From positions 62,001 to 126,000 of the forward strand of contig NZ_JAAGVC010000008.1 of the NCBI RefSeq assembly GCF_010858045.1: 64,000 bases of DNA, written 5' to 3'. The stretch comes from Nocardia cyriacigeorgica (GTDB lineage: Bacteria > Actinomycetota > Actinomycetes > Mycobacteriales > Mycobacteriaceae). Position 1 is the stretch's first letter; each line of letters opens with the position of its first letter. Positions 1-8,763 of this stretch are shown here, piece by piece. The notes under the pieces are model-generated. The model was not told the DNA's origin. It ran no database searches and worked only from the letters and a program-made list of their open reading frames with translations. The position numbers were made by a program, and so were the translations under genes.

Positions 1-148
1 GCTTTTCGGCCGCAGCCGCGAGGCCGTCCGGGTCCCGATCGACCAGGACAAGCGCACCCAGATCATCGGCCAGGGCATCAGCCACCGCGGACCCGATCGT
101 CCCCGCGGCGCCGGTGATGATGGTGACGCCGCTTCGGTTGTCGTTCAT
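1..148 (-). CDS. SDR-family oxidoreductase, N-terminal part only (cut by window edge)
   Basis: Only the first 49 residues are present; the gene runs off the left edge. They read MNDNRSGVTIITGAAGTIGS and then a beta strand ending LVLVDRD, which is the start of a short-chain dehydrogenase Rossmann fold: the TGxxGxxG dinucleotide-binding loop followed by the acidic residue at the end of beta-2, which usually favours NAD(H). The start codon overlaps the stop of the upstream esterase (ATGA), so the two are translationally coupled and probably act on the same substrate. The substrate cannot be told from this fragment. Confidence 0.8.
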   Translation of the reverse strand, partial: MNDNRSGVTIITGAAGTIGSAVADALADDLGALVLVDRDPDGLAAAAEK

Positions 149-1158
149 TCTCCTGCTTTCATCAGTCCGGCGCAGACTTCCGATGGCCTGCGCGCACCCG
201 GCAGTCGACTCGTGACGAAGTCGGCGATCTCGTCGACGGCCTGCTGGGCCTCGGGCAGGAATGACCAGAACAGCGGCCAAATATGGAACAGGCCCGGATA
301 CACCGACAATGTGGCCTGGCCACCCGCGGCGGTGACACGCTCGGCCAGGTCGACGGCCTCGTCGTAGAAGAACTCGGTATCCGTCACGACGATGAGGAGC
401 GGCGGCAGGTCGTTGCCCGAGCCGAAGTGCGGTGACGCGTAGGGCGTCGCGCGCGGATCGCGGCCACCCAGATACCTGCCGCCGTTCCTGCGGACGCTTG
501 CCTGCTTCACAACAGGATCGCTGTCGCGGGGCCGCTGCCCGGCCGACGAGGCTGTCAGGTCGAGCTCCGGGCAGATCACCACACCGCAGGCCGGTGGGGC
601 CACACCCGCGTCGCGAAGCGACATCAGCAGCCCGGTCGTCAACCCGCCACCCGCGCTGTCGCCGAGCACCACGACGTTCTGCGCGCCGTATTGCGCGGCC
701 AACGAGTCGAATGCGGCGCGCGCATCGTCCAGCGCGGCCGGGAACGGGTGCTCCGGCGCCAGGCGATAGTCGCACGCGACAACTTCGGTTCCTGTCGCGT
801 GCGCGAGCGCGCCGGCGAAACCGACGTATCCATCCGCGGAACCCATTACATACCCGCCACTGTGCAGCATCAGCATCGCTGCCGTCGGCGACGCGGTCGC
901 ACGAACCCGGAGACAGCGAACGCCGCCGAGGGGCTCGTCGACGATGACGAGTCCCTCGGGGACCGGCAGCCCGGCGAGCATGCGCTCGAATCCGGACCGG
1001 GTGTCGGCGAGCGTCGGATCCGGCCCCGGGGCGAAATTCGTGATCAGTGCCAGGGCGCGCACGAGCGGCGCCGGCTCATCTCCGGCTATCGCGCCGTTCT
1101 CGACATGCGTGGATTCCACCCGCATCCCTCCATGCTGTTGTCGGTGAGCGACAGACAT
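145..1158 (-). CDS. alpha/beta hydrolase, hormone-sensitive-lipase-type esterase
   Basis: A 337-residue serine esterase of the HSL (bacterial family IV) group. Visible are the oxyanion-hole motif in the variant form HSGGYV (usually HGGG), the nucleophile elbow GDSAGG at about residue 168, the acid DTEFFYDEA at about 261 and the catalytic His in LFHIW near 293. The first 12 residues are doubtful: a GGAGGG sequence lies 6 bp before a GTG two codons after Met12, so the true start may be near position 1120. It is coupled to the SDR that follows it and may hydrolyse an ester or lactone upstream of an oxidation step. It is transcribed away from the AtuA-like operon, so 1159-1517 is a shared divergent control region. 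Confidence 0.85.
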   Translation of the reverse strand: MSVAHRQQHGGMRVESTHVENGAIAGDEPAPLVRALALITNFAPGPDPTLADTRSGFERMLAGLPVPEGLVIVDEPLGGVRCLRVRATASPTAAMLMLHSGGYVMGSADGYVGFAGALAHATGTEVVACDYRLAPEHPFPAALDDARAAFDSLAAQYGAQNVVVLGDSAGGGLTTGLLMSLRDAGVAPPACGVVICPELDLTASSAGQRPRDSDPVVKQASVRRNGGRYLGGRDPRATPYASPHFGSGNDLPPLLIVVTDTEFFYDEAVDLAERVTAAGGQATLSVYPGLFHIWPLFWSFLPEAQQAVDEIADFVTSRLPGARRPSEVCAGLMKAGE

Positions 1159-1517
1159 ATGTTCATGACCGCTATGTGAAACGGGATCCGCATCGATGCG
1201 TCAGCCGAACCGGCCTGCTGCCGACTCGCCCGTGCACAGATGGCGCAAGGCGCGCTCTTGACGTGGTCGGCACACCGCAAGCGTCAGCGCGTGCGCCGCT
1301 CGCCGCTAGGCAGAAAGGCAGCGCCCGGATCCGTGATCCCAAACCCTATCCTTTATAGGATTAATCGATTCAACTACCCTAGGTCTCCCCTGCTCGCATG
1401 TCAACAGCCGCCCAGGGCAGTCGACCTCGCGGGTTGCGCGACCATCGACCAACCCTTACATTCCTATACATATTTAGACCTATACATGTCCGTAACCCCG
1501 AGAGTGCTGGGAGTCGT
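1159..1517. promoter_or_regulatory. divergent intergenic region with CCTAT repeats
   Basis: This 359-bp gap between the esterase and the catabolic operon holds no convincing gene. It has an AT-rich island with a small inverted repeat at 1345-1359 (CCTAT, 5 nt, ATAGG) and a 9-bp direct repeat CCTATACAT at 1463-1471 and 1479-1487, exactly 16 bp apart. The second repeat ends 30 bp before the first start codon. Three copies of a CCTAT core in an otherwise GC-rich spacer suggest binding sites for a local regulator, but none is encoded next door in this window. Confidence 0.4.
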
Positions 1518-2078
1518 ATGCCGTCGAAGGATGCGCGGGCGTCGATGCTGTCGACGCCGGGTGTGGTCGACGAAGCCCTGATGCGTGAGATTCGCTCTTA
1601 TGCCGATAAGCCGACCGAGAACGACCTCGGCGTGGTCACGGCATCGACGATCTCGCGCTACGCCCGTGCAGTGGGGCTGACCGATCCGATCCACTACGAC
1701 AGCGAGGCTGCCCGTGCACACGGGTTCCGCGATGTCGTCGCCCCGCTGAATCTGCTGCCCTCGATCGTCGACTGGACCGCGGGCGCGCCGGTGGAAGAGC
1801 TTCGGCCCGACGGGACATCGGTAGACGAATCGACAGTGGGGGTGCCGACGAGCGGCTATCGCATCATGGGCGGCGGCGAGCGGATGGAGTTCCACGAACC
1901 ACTCGTGGCCGGAGATCGGGTGATCGTGACTGCCCGCCTCGTCGACGTCGACCTACGACAGACACGAAGTGGGCCGATGCTGGTCGTTCGCTACCACAAC
2001 GGCTACCGCACCGACGCGGGCGTCCTGCTGATGTCCTGCGAGCGCAGTGTGCTGGTGCGGAACGGAGAGGACGCATGA
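1518..2078 (+). CDS. MaoC-like hot-dog dehydratase, N-terminal-type subunit
   Basis: A 186-residue single hot-dog protein of the FAS1-dehydratase/MaoC-N kind. These form heterodimeric enoyl-CoA hydratases with a partner hot-dog protein, which is the next gene here. Features include the segment ASTISRYARAVGLTDPIHYD followed by GFRDVVAPLNLLP, the usual layout of the structural (non-catalytic) subunit. An in-frame upstream ATG at 1398 exists, but the start at 1518 has GGGAG 5 bp ahead and gives the family's normal N-terminus. It overlaps the next gene by ATGA, so the two subunits are made in step. Expected role: hydration of an enoyl-CoA intermediate in the operon's pathway. Confidence 0.8.
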   Translation: MPSKDARASMLSTPGVVDEALMREIRSYADKPTENDLGVVTASTISRYARAVGLTDPIHYDSEAARAHGFRDVVAPLNLLPSIVDWTAGAPVEELRPDGTSVDESTVGVPTSGYRIMGGGERMEFHEPLVAGDRVIVTARLVDVDLRQTRSGPMLVVRYHNGYRTDAGVLLMSCERSVLVRNGEDA

Positions 2079-2530
2079 CCGCGCAACTCTACTTCGAGGA
2101 CCTCACGGTGGGCGATGAGCTGCCCGAGACCACGGAGCACACGACCCACGTTCAGCTCTTCCGGTACAGCGCAGTGACCTGGAATCCGCACCGCATCCAC
2201 TACGACAAGGACTACGCCGCCACCGAAGGCTACCCGGACGTGCTCGTCCAGTCGCACCTGCACGGCGCGTTTCTGACTCGATTCTGCACCGAGGTCGCCG
2301 GACCGGCCGGCGCCGTGGAGATGATCGACATGTCGGTCCGCCGGTATGCCGTTCCCGGCGACGTGCTGACCTGCCGCGGCCGGGTCACCGCGCTGGAGCC
2401 GGACGACGATGGCCGCACGGGCACCGTCCTGATCGATGTGGAAGAGGTGCGTGGGAGCGACGGGGCGGTGTGCGCACCCGGGACCGCCCGCATCCGGCTT
2501 CCGCGACGGGCCGCAGGAGGAACGAAATGA
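2075..2530 (+). CDS. MaoC-like hot-dog dehydratase, catalytic-type subunit
   Basis: A 151-residue hot-dog protein carrying the hydratase-2 region as YSAVTWNPHRIHYD. In canonical R-hydratases the motif is GDxNPxH with Asp and His catalytic; here the Asp position is Trp while N-P-H-x-I-H is kept, a variant common in FAS1-like partner subunits. Together with the preceding gene it should form one enoyl-CoA hydratase, although the missing Asp makes the exact chemistry uncertain. A GGAGG near its 3' end serves as the ribosome site of the AtuA-like gene, whose start overlaps its stop. Confidence 0.8.
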   Translation: MTAQLYFEDLTVGDELPETTEHTTHVQLFRYSAVTWNPHRIHYDKDYAATEGYPDVLVQSHLHGAFLTRFCTEVAGPAGAVEMIDMSVRRYAVPGDVLTCRGRVTALEPDDDGRTGTVLIDVEEVRGSDGAVCAPGTARIRLPRRAAGGTK

Positions 2531-4338
2531 CTCGAGAGATGCTGCGGATCGCGAACTGTTCCGGATTCTACGGCGACCGGATCTCCGGAGCCCGGGAGAT
2601 GGTCGACGGCGGCCCGATCGATGTGCTCACCGGCGACTATTTGGCGGAGCTCACGATGATGATCCTCTGGAAGACACGCCGCCGCAACCCGGATGCCGGA
2701 TACGCGACAACGTTTCTCGCGCACATGGAAGAGGTGTTGGGAACCTGCCTCGACCGCGGCATCAAGGTGGTCGTGAACGCCGGCGGACTGAATCCCGCCG
2801 GGCTGTCCGAACGCCTGGGTGAACTGTCGAGCCGGCTCGGGCTGAACCCGTCGATCGCGTATGTCAGCGGCGATGACGTCTTGCGCGAGCTCACCACCGC
2901 GGATCTGCCCTTCGCGCACCTGGATACCGGGCGGCCCCTGCGCGACCTGGACAAGGAGATCGTGACCGCCAACGCATATCTCGGCGGGTGGGGGATCGCC
3001 GAAGCGCTCGGTGCGGGCGCGGATGTGGTGATCTGTCCGCGCGTGACCGATGCGGCGCTGGTGGTCGGGCCGGCCGCGTGGGCATTCGATTGGGCACGCG
3101 ATGATTGGGATCGATTGGCGGGCGCGGTCGCGGCGGGCCATATCATCGAGTGCAGCGGGCAGGCCACCGGCGGCAACTACTCGTTCTCGGCCGATATTCC
3201 GGATATGCGCCATATCGGATTCCCGATCGCGGAGATGTTTCCGGACGGATCATCGGTCATCACGAAGCACGAAGGCACCGGTGGCGCCGTCACCGTGGGC
3301 ACGGTGACCTCGCAATTGCTGTACGAGATCGCGGCCCCGCAGTACCCCAATCCGGATGTGACCGCGGATTTCACCACCTGCACGGTCGAGCAGGTCGGGC
3401 CCGATCGAGTCGCAGTGACCGGAACCCGCGGCACGCCGCCGCCGCCGGAGCTCAAAGTCTGCGTCAACTACCTCGGCGGATACAAGCAGACGCTGACCGT
3501 GCTGATCACCGGTGACGAGGCGGATCTGAAGGCACAGATGTTCCTCGACGGACTGTCCCACGAGCTGGGAGGCCTGGACTGTTTCGACGAGGTGGAGACG
3601 ACCCTGCTACGCGCCGATCCGACGGCCACGCATAACGCCGATGCCGTCTCGCGACTGCTCGTCACGATCAAGGACCAGGACCAGGACAAGCTCGGACGCC
3701 CGCTGTTCGACGCCCTGGCATCGCTTGCGCTCACCAGCTACGCCGGTTTCGCGGCGGATCTGGACAGCAGCCGCTCCACCAGCGCCTACGGGGTCTACTG
3801 GCCCACGCTCATCCCCCGAGAAATGGTGCGCCACACGGTGAATTTCGCCGACGGGACCTCGACGGTCATCGTCGATCCGCCGGTCGCGCCGATCCCCCCG
3901 GCTCGGGAAATGACGAAAGAACCTACCGATCTCGGTGGGGAGACCATCCGGGCGCACCTCGGTCAGCTGGTCGGGGCGCGTTCCGGAGACAAGGGCGGAA
4001 ACGCCAATGTCGGCCTGTTCGCCCTCGGCGATCTCGGACATGCCTGGCTGCGGGAGTATCTCACCATCGACCGGTTCCGGGACCTGTTGCCCGAGACAGC
4101 GGATCTGCACATCGACCGATACGAGCTTCCGAACCTGCGTGCGGTCAACTTCGTGATCCGCGGGCTGCTCGACGACGGAGTGGCCTCGACGACCAGGATC
4201 GATCCCCAGGCCAAAGGACTCGGGGAATTCGTGCGGTCGCGCACCGTCACCGTGCCCGAGAGCGTCCTCGACGAGGCGGTGGCGGCGCGGAAGGCCGAAG
4301 CGGCCGCGCTCGCGCGGGCGGCGGGGGTACCGGCATGA
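2527..4338 (+). CDS. AtuA-like (DUF1446) acyclic-terpene-utilisation family protein
   Basis: A 603-residue cytoplasmic protein. The first ~450 residues match the DUF1446 family, with IANCSGFYGDR at the N-terminus and the motifs VVNAGGLNPAGL, ICPRVTDAAL, ECSGQATGGNYS and TKHEGTGGAVT. The C-terminal ~110 residues form the AtuA-associated ferredoxin-fold domain, recognised by GARSGDKGGNANVGLFALG. Family members sit in acyclic-isoprenoid and related acyl-CoA degradation operons; the exact reaction is not settled. The start at 2527 has GGAGG 6 bp upstream; longer in-frame extensions overlap the previous gene and are unlikely. It overlaps the small gene downstream (ATGA). Confidence 0.85.
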   Translation: MTREMLRIANCSGFYGDRISGAREMVDGGPIDVLTGDYLAELTMMILWKTRRRNPDAGYATTFLAHMEEVLGTCLDRGIKVVVNAGGLNPAGLSERLGELSSRLGLNPSIAYVSGDDVLRELTTADLPFAHLDTGRPLRDLDKEIVTANAYLGGWGIAEALGAGADVVICPRVTDAALVVGPAAWAFDWARDDWDRLAGAVAAGHIIECSGQATGGNYSFSADIPDMRHIGFPIAEMFPDGSSVITKHEGTGGAVTVGTVTSQLLYEIAAPQYPNPDVTADFTTCTVEQVGPDRVAVTGTRGTPPPPELKVCVNYLGGYKQTLTVLITGDEADLKAQMFLDGLSHELGGLDCFDEVETTLLRADPTATHNADAVSRLLVTIKDQDQDKLGRPLFDALASLALTSYAGFAADLDSSRSTSAYGVYWPTLIPREMVRHTVNFADGTSTVIVDPPVAPIPPAREMTKEPTDLGGETIRAHLGQLVGARSGDKGGNANVGLFALGDLGHAWLREYLTIDRFRDLLPETADLHIDRYELPNLRAVNFVIRGLLDDGVASTTRIDPQAKGLGEFVRSRTVTVPESVLDEAVAARKAEAAALARAAGVPA

Positions 4339-4616
4339 ACGCCGCGTCGATCCGCCATCCGTGGGCGCCGCTGACCGCAGAGGCCGTGCGGAAGTGCCCG
4401 GTATCGGTAGGGGTGTACGAACTCGCCGACGAGGCGGGCCGCGTGATCGAAGTCGGCTATGCCGGCGGCCGCGCGCTCTTCGGCCTACGGGGCGAACTCC
4501 GCGACCGTCTGGCGTCGGCATCGGCGCCGTTGCTTTTCCGCTACGAGGTCAACGCCCAATACCTCGACCGCTATCACGATCTGCGGCGCACGCATGCTGC
4601 CGCGGACCGGACATGA
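4335..4616 (+). CDS. small GIY-YIG-like protein of unknown function
   Basis: A 93-residue protein with overlaps on both sides (ATGA with the AtuA-like gene and ATGA with an alternative start of the dehydrogenase), so it is a genuine operon member. The core CPVSVGVYEL, then VIEVGYAGGR and FGLRGELRDRL, resembles the beta-hairpin and helix of a GIY-YIG domain (VGVYEL for GIY, VGYAG for YIG). The family's catalytic Arg/Glu set cannot be mapped with confidence, so nuclease activity should not be assumed. The constant company of acyl-CoA enzymes argues for a role tied to the catabolic complex or its control rather than DNA repair. Confidence 0.65.
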   Translation: MNAASIRHPWAPLTAEAVRKCPVSVGVYELADEAGRVIEVGYAGGRALFGLRGELRDRLASASAPLLFRYEVNAQYLDRYHDLRRTHAAADRT

Positions 4617-4633
4617 CAAGGGGAGACCTGGCA

Positions 4634-5824
4634 ATGTCACTCGTTCTCACCGATGAGCAGCTCGAACTCGTCCAGATGGTGCGCAAGTTCGTCCGCACGG
4701 AGGTCGTGCCGCTCGAACATGACCTCGACCCGGACGCGAGCCGGATCGCGCCCGAGGTGCGGGACAGGCTGCGCGACCGCGTACGCCAGATGGGCCTGTA
4801 CAACATCGAACTCGACGAGGACCACGGTGGACCCGGGCTCGACGTCTTCACCCGCAGTCTCATCGCCATCGAGACCTCGCAGCACCGCGCGGGGCTGTAC
4901 ACGCCGTGCTACGAAGCATTCGGCCCGATGCCGCTGGCCGCGCTGACCGATGCCACCGAAGACCAGAAAGAACGCTATCTCTGGCCGACGCTGAACGGTG
5001 ACAAAATCGGTTGCTTCGCCTTGACCGAGCCCTCGGGCGGCAGCGACCCGCGCGGGTCGATCAGGACTTCGGCTCGCCGCGACGGTGGCGACTGGATCAT
5101 CAACGGCTCCAAGATGTGGATCAGTCTTGGGGCCGATGCCGATTACGCGTTGGTGTTCGCTCGCACCGAAGCCGACGGTGACGCGAAGGCAGGCATCACC
5201 TGTTTCATCGTCGACACGGACTCTCCCGGATTCGAGGTCCGGCGCGTCATCCCGACCATCCGTACCGGCCACGAGGCCAGCGAACTGCAGTTCACCGATG
5301 TCCGGGTGCCGGGCCGCAACGTACTCGGGCAGGTCGGTCGCGGATTCGCGTTGGCCAACAAGAAGCTCACAGCCAACCGGATCCCGTACAGCGCAGGCTG
5401 CATCGGCGTCGCCGTCCGCGCCCAGGAGATGGCGATCGAATACGCCAAGGTCCGTTCGGTGTTCGGCAAAACGCTTGCCGAACACCAGGGCATCGAGTGG
5501 ATGCTCATCGACAACGAGAGAGACATCCGCACCGCCACACTGCTCGTATTGGAGGCGGCGTCCCGCGCGGATGCCGGTCTCCCGTTCCGGGCCAACGCCG
5601 CGATGGCGAAGCTCGTCGCGACCGAGGCCGCCGCGCGGGTGGTCGACCGGTCGATGCAGATCCACGGCGGCATGGGCATGGCCAAGGAGATGCCGCTGGA
5701 ACGCTGGTATCGAGAGCTGCGGATCCGCCGGATCGGCGAGGGACCGAACGAGGTGCAGAAGATGCTCATCGGCCGCGATTTGCTCGACAAACCATACCAA
5801 TTCTTCCTGACTGCTACGTCCTGA
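4634..5824 (+). CDS. acyl-CoA dehydrogenase
   Basis: A 396-residue flavoenzyme of the acyl-CoA dehydrogenase family that forms the alpha,beta double bond of an acyl-CoA and passes electrons to ETF. The FAD-binding signature is CFALTEPSGGSDPR (about 136-149), followed by WIINGSKMWISLG; the C-terminal domain has QIHGGMGMAKEMPLERWYR and IGEGPNEVQ, where the Glu occupies the usual catalytic-base position. An ATG at 4613 overlaps the previous stop, but the ATG at 4634 has AGGGGAG 8 bp ahead and gives the standard N-terminus. It probably supplies the enoyl-CoA that the MaoC pair hydrates. Confidence 0.9.
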   Translation: MSLVLTDEQLELVQMVRKFVRTEVVPLEHDLDPDASRIAPEVRDRLRDRVRQMGLYNIELDEDHGGPGLDVFTRSLIAIETSQHRAGLYTPCYEAFGPMPLAALTDATEDQKERYLWPTLNGDKIGCFALTEPSGGSDPRGSIRTSARRDGGDWIINGSKMWISLGADADYALVFARTEADGDAKAGITCFIVDTDSPGFEVRRVIPTIRTGHEASELQFTDVRVPGRNVLGQVGRGFALANKKLTANRIPYSAGCIGVAVRAQEMAIEYAKVRSVFGKTLAEHQGIEWMLIDNERDIRTATLLVLEAASRADAGLPFRANAAMAKLVATEAAARVVDRSMQIHGGMGMAKEMPLERWYRELRIRRIGEGPNEVQKMLIGRDLLDKPYQFFLTATS

Positions 5825-5916
5825 GCGAGGTCGGCAGTGGTCAGCACACGCCGCAAGGGTTGCCCGACCGAGACGACCGGCACGAAATTCACGCGAATAG
5901 TCGAAGGGTGGCACCA

Positions 5917-7104
5917 ATGGCCGCATTGTCCGGTGTGACAGTTCTCGATCTCGGCCAGGTATACCTGGGACCGTACTGCTCGATGCTGCTGGCACGCTTG
6001 GGTGCCGACGTCATCAAGATCGAGCCGCCCGGCGGTGAGGCGGTGCGGTTGCGGCGGACCGAGGAGCCGACCGCCGCGTTCGCACTGCTGAATGCCGGCA
6101 AGCGCGGGGTGCGCCTGGACCTCAAGACCGAGCGAGGACGTGAACTTCTCAAACGCCTCGTCGTCGATGCGGATGTGCTGGTCGAGAACTACGCGCCCGG
6201 GGCGATGAACCGCCTCGGTCTCAGCTACGACGTCCTGCGCGAGATCAACCCGCGCTTGGTGTACGCCTCGGGCACCGGGTACGGCAGCACGGGACCCAAC
6301 GCGCACCTCAAGGCCATGGACCTCACCATTCAGGCGACGACCGGAGTAATGGCGGTGACGGGTTTCGCCGACCGCCCGCCGGTGAAGTCCGGGATCGCGG
6401 TCGCCGATTTCATGGGTGGTGTCCATCTGGCAGCCGGCGTACTGGCCGCATTGGTCGAGCGTGACCGGACCGGCGTCGGTACCCGGGTCGAGGTATCCAT
6501 GCAGGACGCCGTTCTCCCGAGCCTGACATCCAATCTCTCGGGCTACCTCGACAGCGACGGCACCGCTCCGGAACGCACCGGCAATCGGCACGGCGGACTC
6601 GGCGTCGCGCCGTACAACGTCTATCCGACCATGGACGGCTGGGTGGCCGTACTCGGGATCAGCGACCGGCACTGGACCGCACTATGCGGGCTGATGGGGC
6701 GTCCCGAACTCGATGCGGATCCGCGTTTCACCTCCAACGAGGCGCGGGTTCAGTGGATCGACGACGTAGACGACTACCTGCAGGGGTGGACGTCCCAGCA
6801 CTCGACCGACAAGGCCGTCGCGCTCTTGGAAGAAGCCGGCGTGCCCTGCGCTCCCGTCCGCTCGCTGAAGAGCCTCTTCGACGACCCGCACCTGCGCGAG
6901 CGCGGCATGCTGGCGCCGGTGACCACCCGCGGCGGAAACCAGCAGTGGGTGTTCGGCTCACCGGTGCGGGTCGGCGACGTTTCCGTGCAGGACAGTCCGG
7001 GCGAGGCACCGCGGCTGGGTCAGGACACCGACGATGTCCTGCGCGAACGACTCGGCATCGATACCGAGACGCTCGGGCGCCTGCGGCGTGACGGGGTGAT
7101 CTGA
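5917..7104 (+). CDS. family III CoA transferase (CaiB/BaiF type)
   Basis: A 395-residue family III CoA transferase, moving CoA between carboxylic acids through an enzyme-bound anhydride. The N-terminus has VTVLDLGQVYLGPYCSMLLARLGADVIKIEPPGG, shown here in outline only: the family's conserved start strand, then GADVIKIEPP and NYAPGAMNRLGL. The nucleophilic Asp is expected in MDLTIQATTG (about 130-140), where family members have a conserved Asp after Lys/Ala. It ends the core acyl-CoA part of the operon after a 92-bp gap and most likely activates the substrate acid of the pathway. The start has AAGGGTGG upstream. Confidence 0.88.
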   Translation: MAALSGVTVLDLGQVYLGPYCSMLLARLGADVIKIEPPGGEAVRLRRTEEPTAAFALLNAGKRGVRLDLKTERGRELLKRLVVDADVLVENYAPGAMNRLGLSYDVLREINPRLVYASGTGYGSTGPNAHLKAMDLTIQATTGVMAVTGFADRPPVKSGIAVADFMGGVHLAAGVLAALVERDRTGVGTRVEVSMQDAVLPSLTSNLSGYLDSDGTAPERTGNRHGGLGVAPYNVYPTMDGWVAVLGISDRHWTALCGLMGRPELDADPRFTSNEARVQWIDDVDDYLQGWTSQHSTDKAVALLEEAGVPCAPVRSLKSLFDDPHLRERGMLAPVTTRGGNQQWVFGSPVRVGDVSVQDSPGEAPRLGQDTDDVLRERLGIDTETLGRLRRDGVI

Positions 7105-7149
7105 CAGCACATCGCCGTTCACCGTCCACTGAATCGAAGGGAAGAGAAA

Positions 7150-7968
7150 ATGGGTCGACTCGACGGAAAAGTCGCATTCATCACGGGTGCCGCTCGGGGA
7201 CAAGGTCGTTCACATGCGGTCAGAATGGCCGAGGAAGGTGCGGACATCATCGCGGTCGACATCTGCGACCAAATTCCTACCGTGCCCTATCCGATGGCCA
7301 CGCCTGAGGACCTGGAGCTGACTGTGAAACAGGTAGAGGCCGCGGGTCGGCGAATCGTCGCCAGGCAAGCGGACGTTCGGGACCAGAATGCCCTGCGGAC
7401 CGTTTTGCAGGCGGGCGTGGATGAGTTCGGCCACATCGATGTGGTGTGTGCGAATGCAGGTATCTCGGTGCTCAGTGTCGACGAACCAGATCCGATTCGA
7501 TCCTTCCGCGATGTGGTGGATGTGAATCTCACGGGAGTGTGGAACACGATCCGCGCGGCCACTCCGATCATGATCGAGTCCGGCCGTCCGGGATCGATCG
7601 TGCTGACCGGATCGACCGCCGGGCTCAAGGGTTTCGGCCTCTTACGAGCAGGATTCGAGGGCTACACGGCAGCCAAGCACGGCGTGGTCGGCCTTACTCG
7701 AATGTTCGCCAATTCGCTTGCCGAGTACAATATTCGGGTCAATGCAGTACACCCAACGGCGGTGAATACTCCGATGACGGTCAACGCAGCGTCCGATGCC
7801 CTATTCGAAAAGTACTCGATGATGGGCGAGATCATGAAAAATGCGCTGCCGGTTCAGCTGACCGAGCCCAGTGACCTCTCGAATGCGGTTATCTGGCTGG
7901 TGTCGGATGAAGCTCGCTACATCACGGGAGTCAACCTTCCCGTCGACGCGGGTTGCACCAACAGGTAA
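7150..7968 (+). CDS. mycofactocin-type SDR family oxidoreductase
   Basis: A 272-residue short-chain dehydrogenase with the extended cofactor loop typical of the mycofactocin-dependent subgroup: GRLDGKVAFITGAARGQGRSH, then DICDQIPTVPYPMATPEDL, an insertion seen in members that hold NAD tightly and recycle it through mycofactocin. Catalytic Ser (TGSTAG), Tyr and Lys (YTAAKHG) are present. It lies 45 bp downstream of the CoA transferase and probably oxidises a secondary alcohol made by the hydratase. Codon use is slightly less GC-rich than its neighbours. No mycofactocin biosynthesis gene lies in this window. Confidence 0.88.
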   Translation: MGRLDGKVAFITGAARGQGRSHAVRMAEEGADIIAVDICDQIPTVPYPMATPEDLELTVKQVEAAGRRIVARQADVRDQNALRTVLQAGVDEFGHIDVVCANAGISVLSVDEPDPIRSFRDVVDVNLTGVWNTIRAATPIMIESGRPGSIVLTGSTAGLKGFGLLRAGFEGYTAAKHGVVGLTRMFANSLAEYNIRVNAVHPTAVNTPMTVNAASDALFEKYSMMGEIMKNALPVQLTEPSDLSNAVIWLVSDEARYITGVNLPVDAGCTNR

Positions 7969-8417
7969 TGGTGCAGACCGTAGTAGCTGAACGTGTCGAT
8001 GCCCGGGGTGCGGACGATGAGCTCGAGCGCTACTTCGGACCGGCCGCGGATCTCGTCGAGCGAGACGTCCGAAGGCGTCCGACTGCAATAACGTGTTCCC
8101 GCGCGCGGTCAGCAACCGACTGGCACACCAGGGCTGGGTCGCAAAGCTGGCCAGATATGTGCTCCTTCCCCAGGTGGCTCGCTCGCGCACCGCCTAGTTG
8201 CGATTGCAACCGATGCCGTCGCCATCGCGTCCAGCCGGTGCGGGTCGCCCCGCGCCCCGACCCCTCGCCCGGGAAATCGCTGCAGTCGGTGTCGGGGCCC
8301 AACCGCTGGGGCGTAGCCCGCCCTCCGCAGAATTGTTGCCATCGCGCCCAACGCTTCAGCGAGGCGAGAGATCTCATCGCGTGTCATCGGGTGACCGCCC
8401 TCGTGCTTCGGGTCCAA
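7917..8417 (-). pseudogene. decayed coding remnants, including a possible recombinase tail
   Basis: Between the SDR and the MerR-type promoter no intact gene exists, but minus-strand frames show coding-like pieces. At 7917-8100 a frame reads LDEIRGRSEVALELIVRTPG and on to DTFSYYGLHH, with GC-rich third positions and no usable start. At about 8300-8417 a frame reads GGHPMTRDEISRLAEALGAM, which resembles the C-terminal helical tail of serine recombinases. The frames shift and contain stops, so these look like debris of one or two genes. Family assignment is weak. Confidence 0.3.
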
Positions 8418-8729
8418 CTCGCGAATCTGCGGCGTCGTCAGGACCGAACGGGGCCGATAGCACGAGACGCAGGCAGTGCGATCAGGCCGCCCGTCAGCAC
8501 ATCATCGGAATGTCCTTCGGTGTCTGATTTTTCGCTGGTGCGCAGCAAACCGTGGGTTCGGATGACTCTTGTGAGTGAAGGGGCGTTCATCAGTTCGACG
8601 CCCGCCTTGATATGCGCGCGAAGGCGGCGGCCGGAAGCACCGGTGTCGCTGCATGTCCCCGAGGACGCGGATGCTTCGCAGGTGTGCTCCCCCTCTCGCA
8701 GCGCCGAAGACGGTGTCGCTCGTCACCCC

Positions 8730-8758
8730 TTGACCTCAACGGAAGTTGAGGTAGGACC
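8730..8758 (+). promoter_or_regulatory. MerR/SoxR-type operator-promoter
   Basis: The sequence has a TTGACC -35 box (8730-8735) overlapped by a perfect inverted repeat ACCTCAAC-GGAA-GTTGAGGT (8733-8752), with a weak -10 region just after. This is the layout of MerR-family operators, where the palindrome fills an overlong -35/-10 spacer, and the half-site CCTCAA is the SoxR-like one. The next gene begins 12 bp downstream of the palindrome. No intact MerR regulator is encoded nearby. Confidence 0.6.
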
Positions 8759-8763
8759 CTCGA

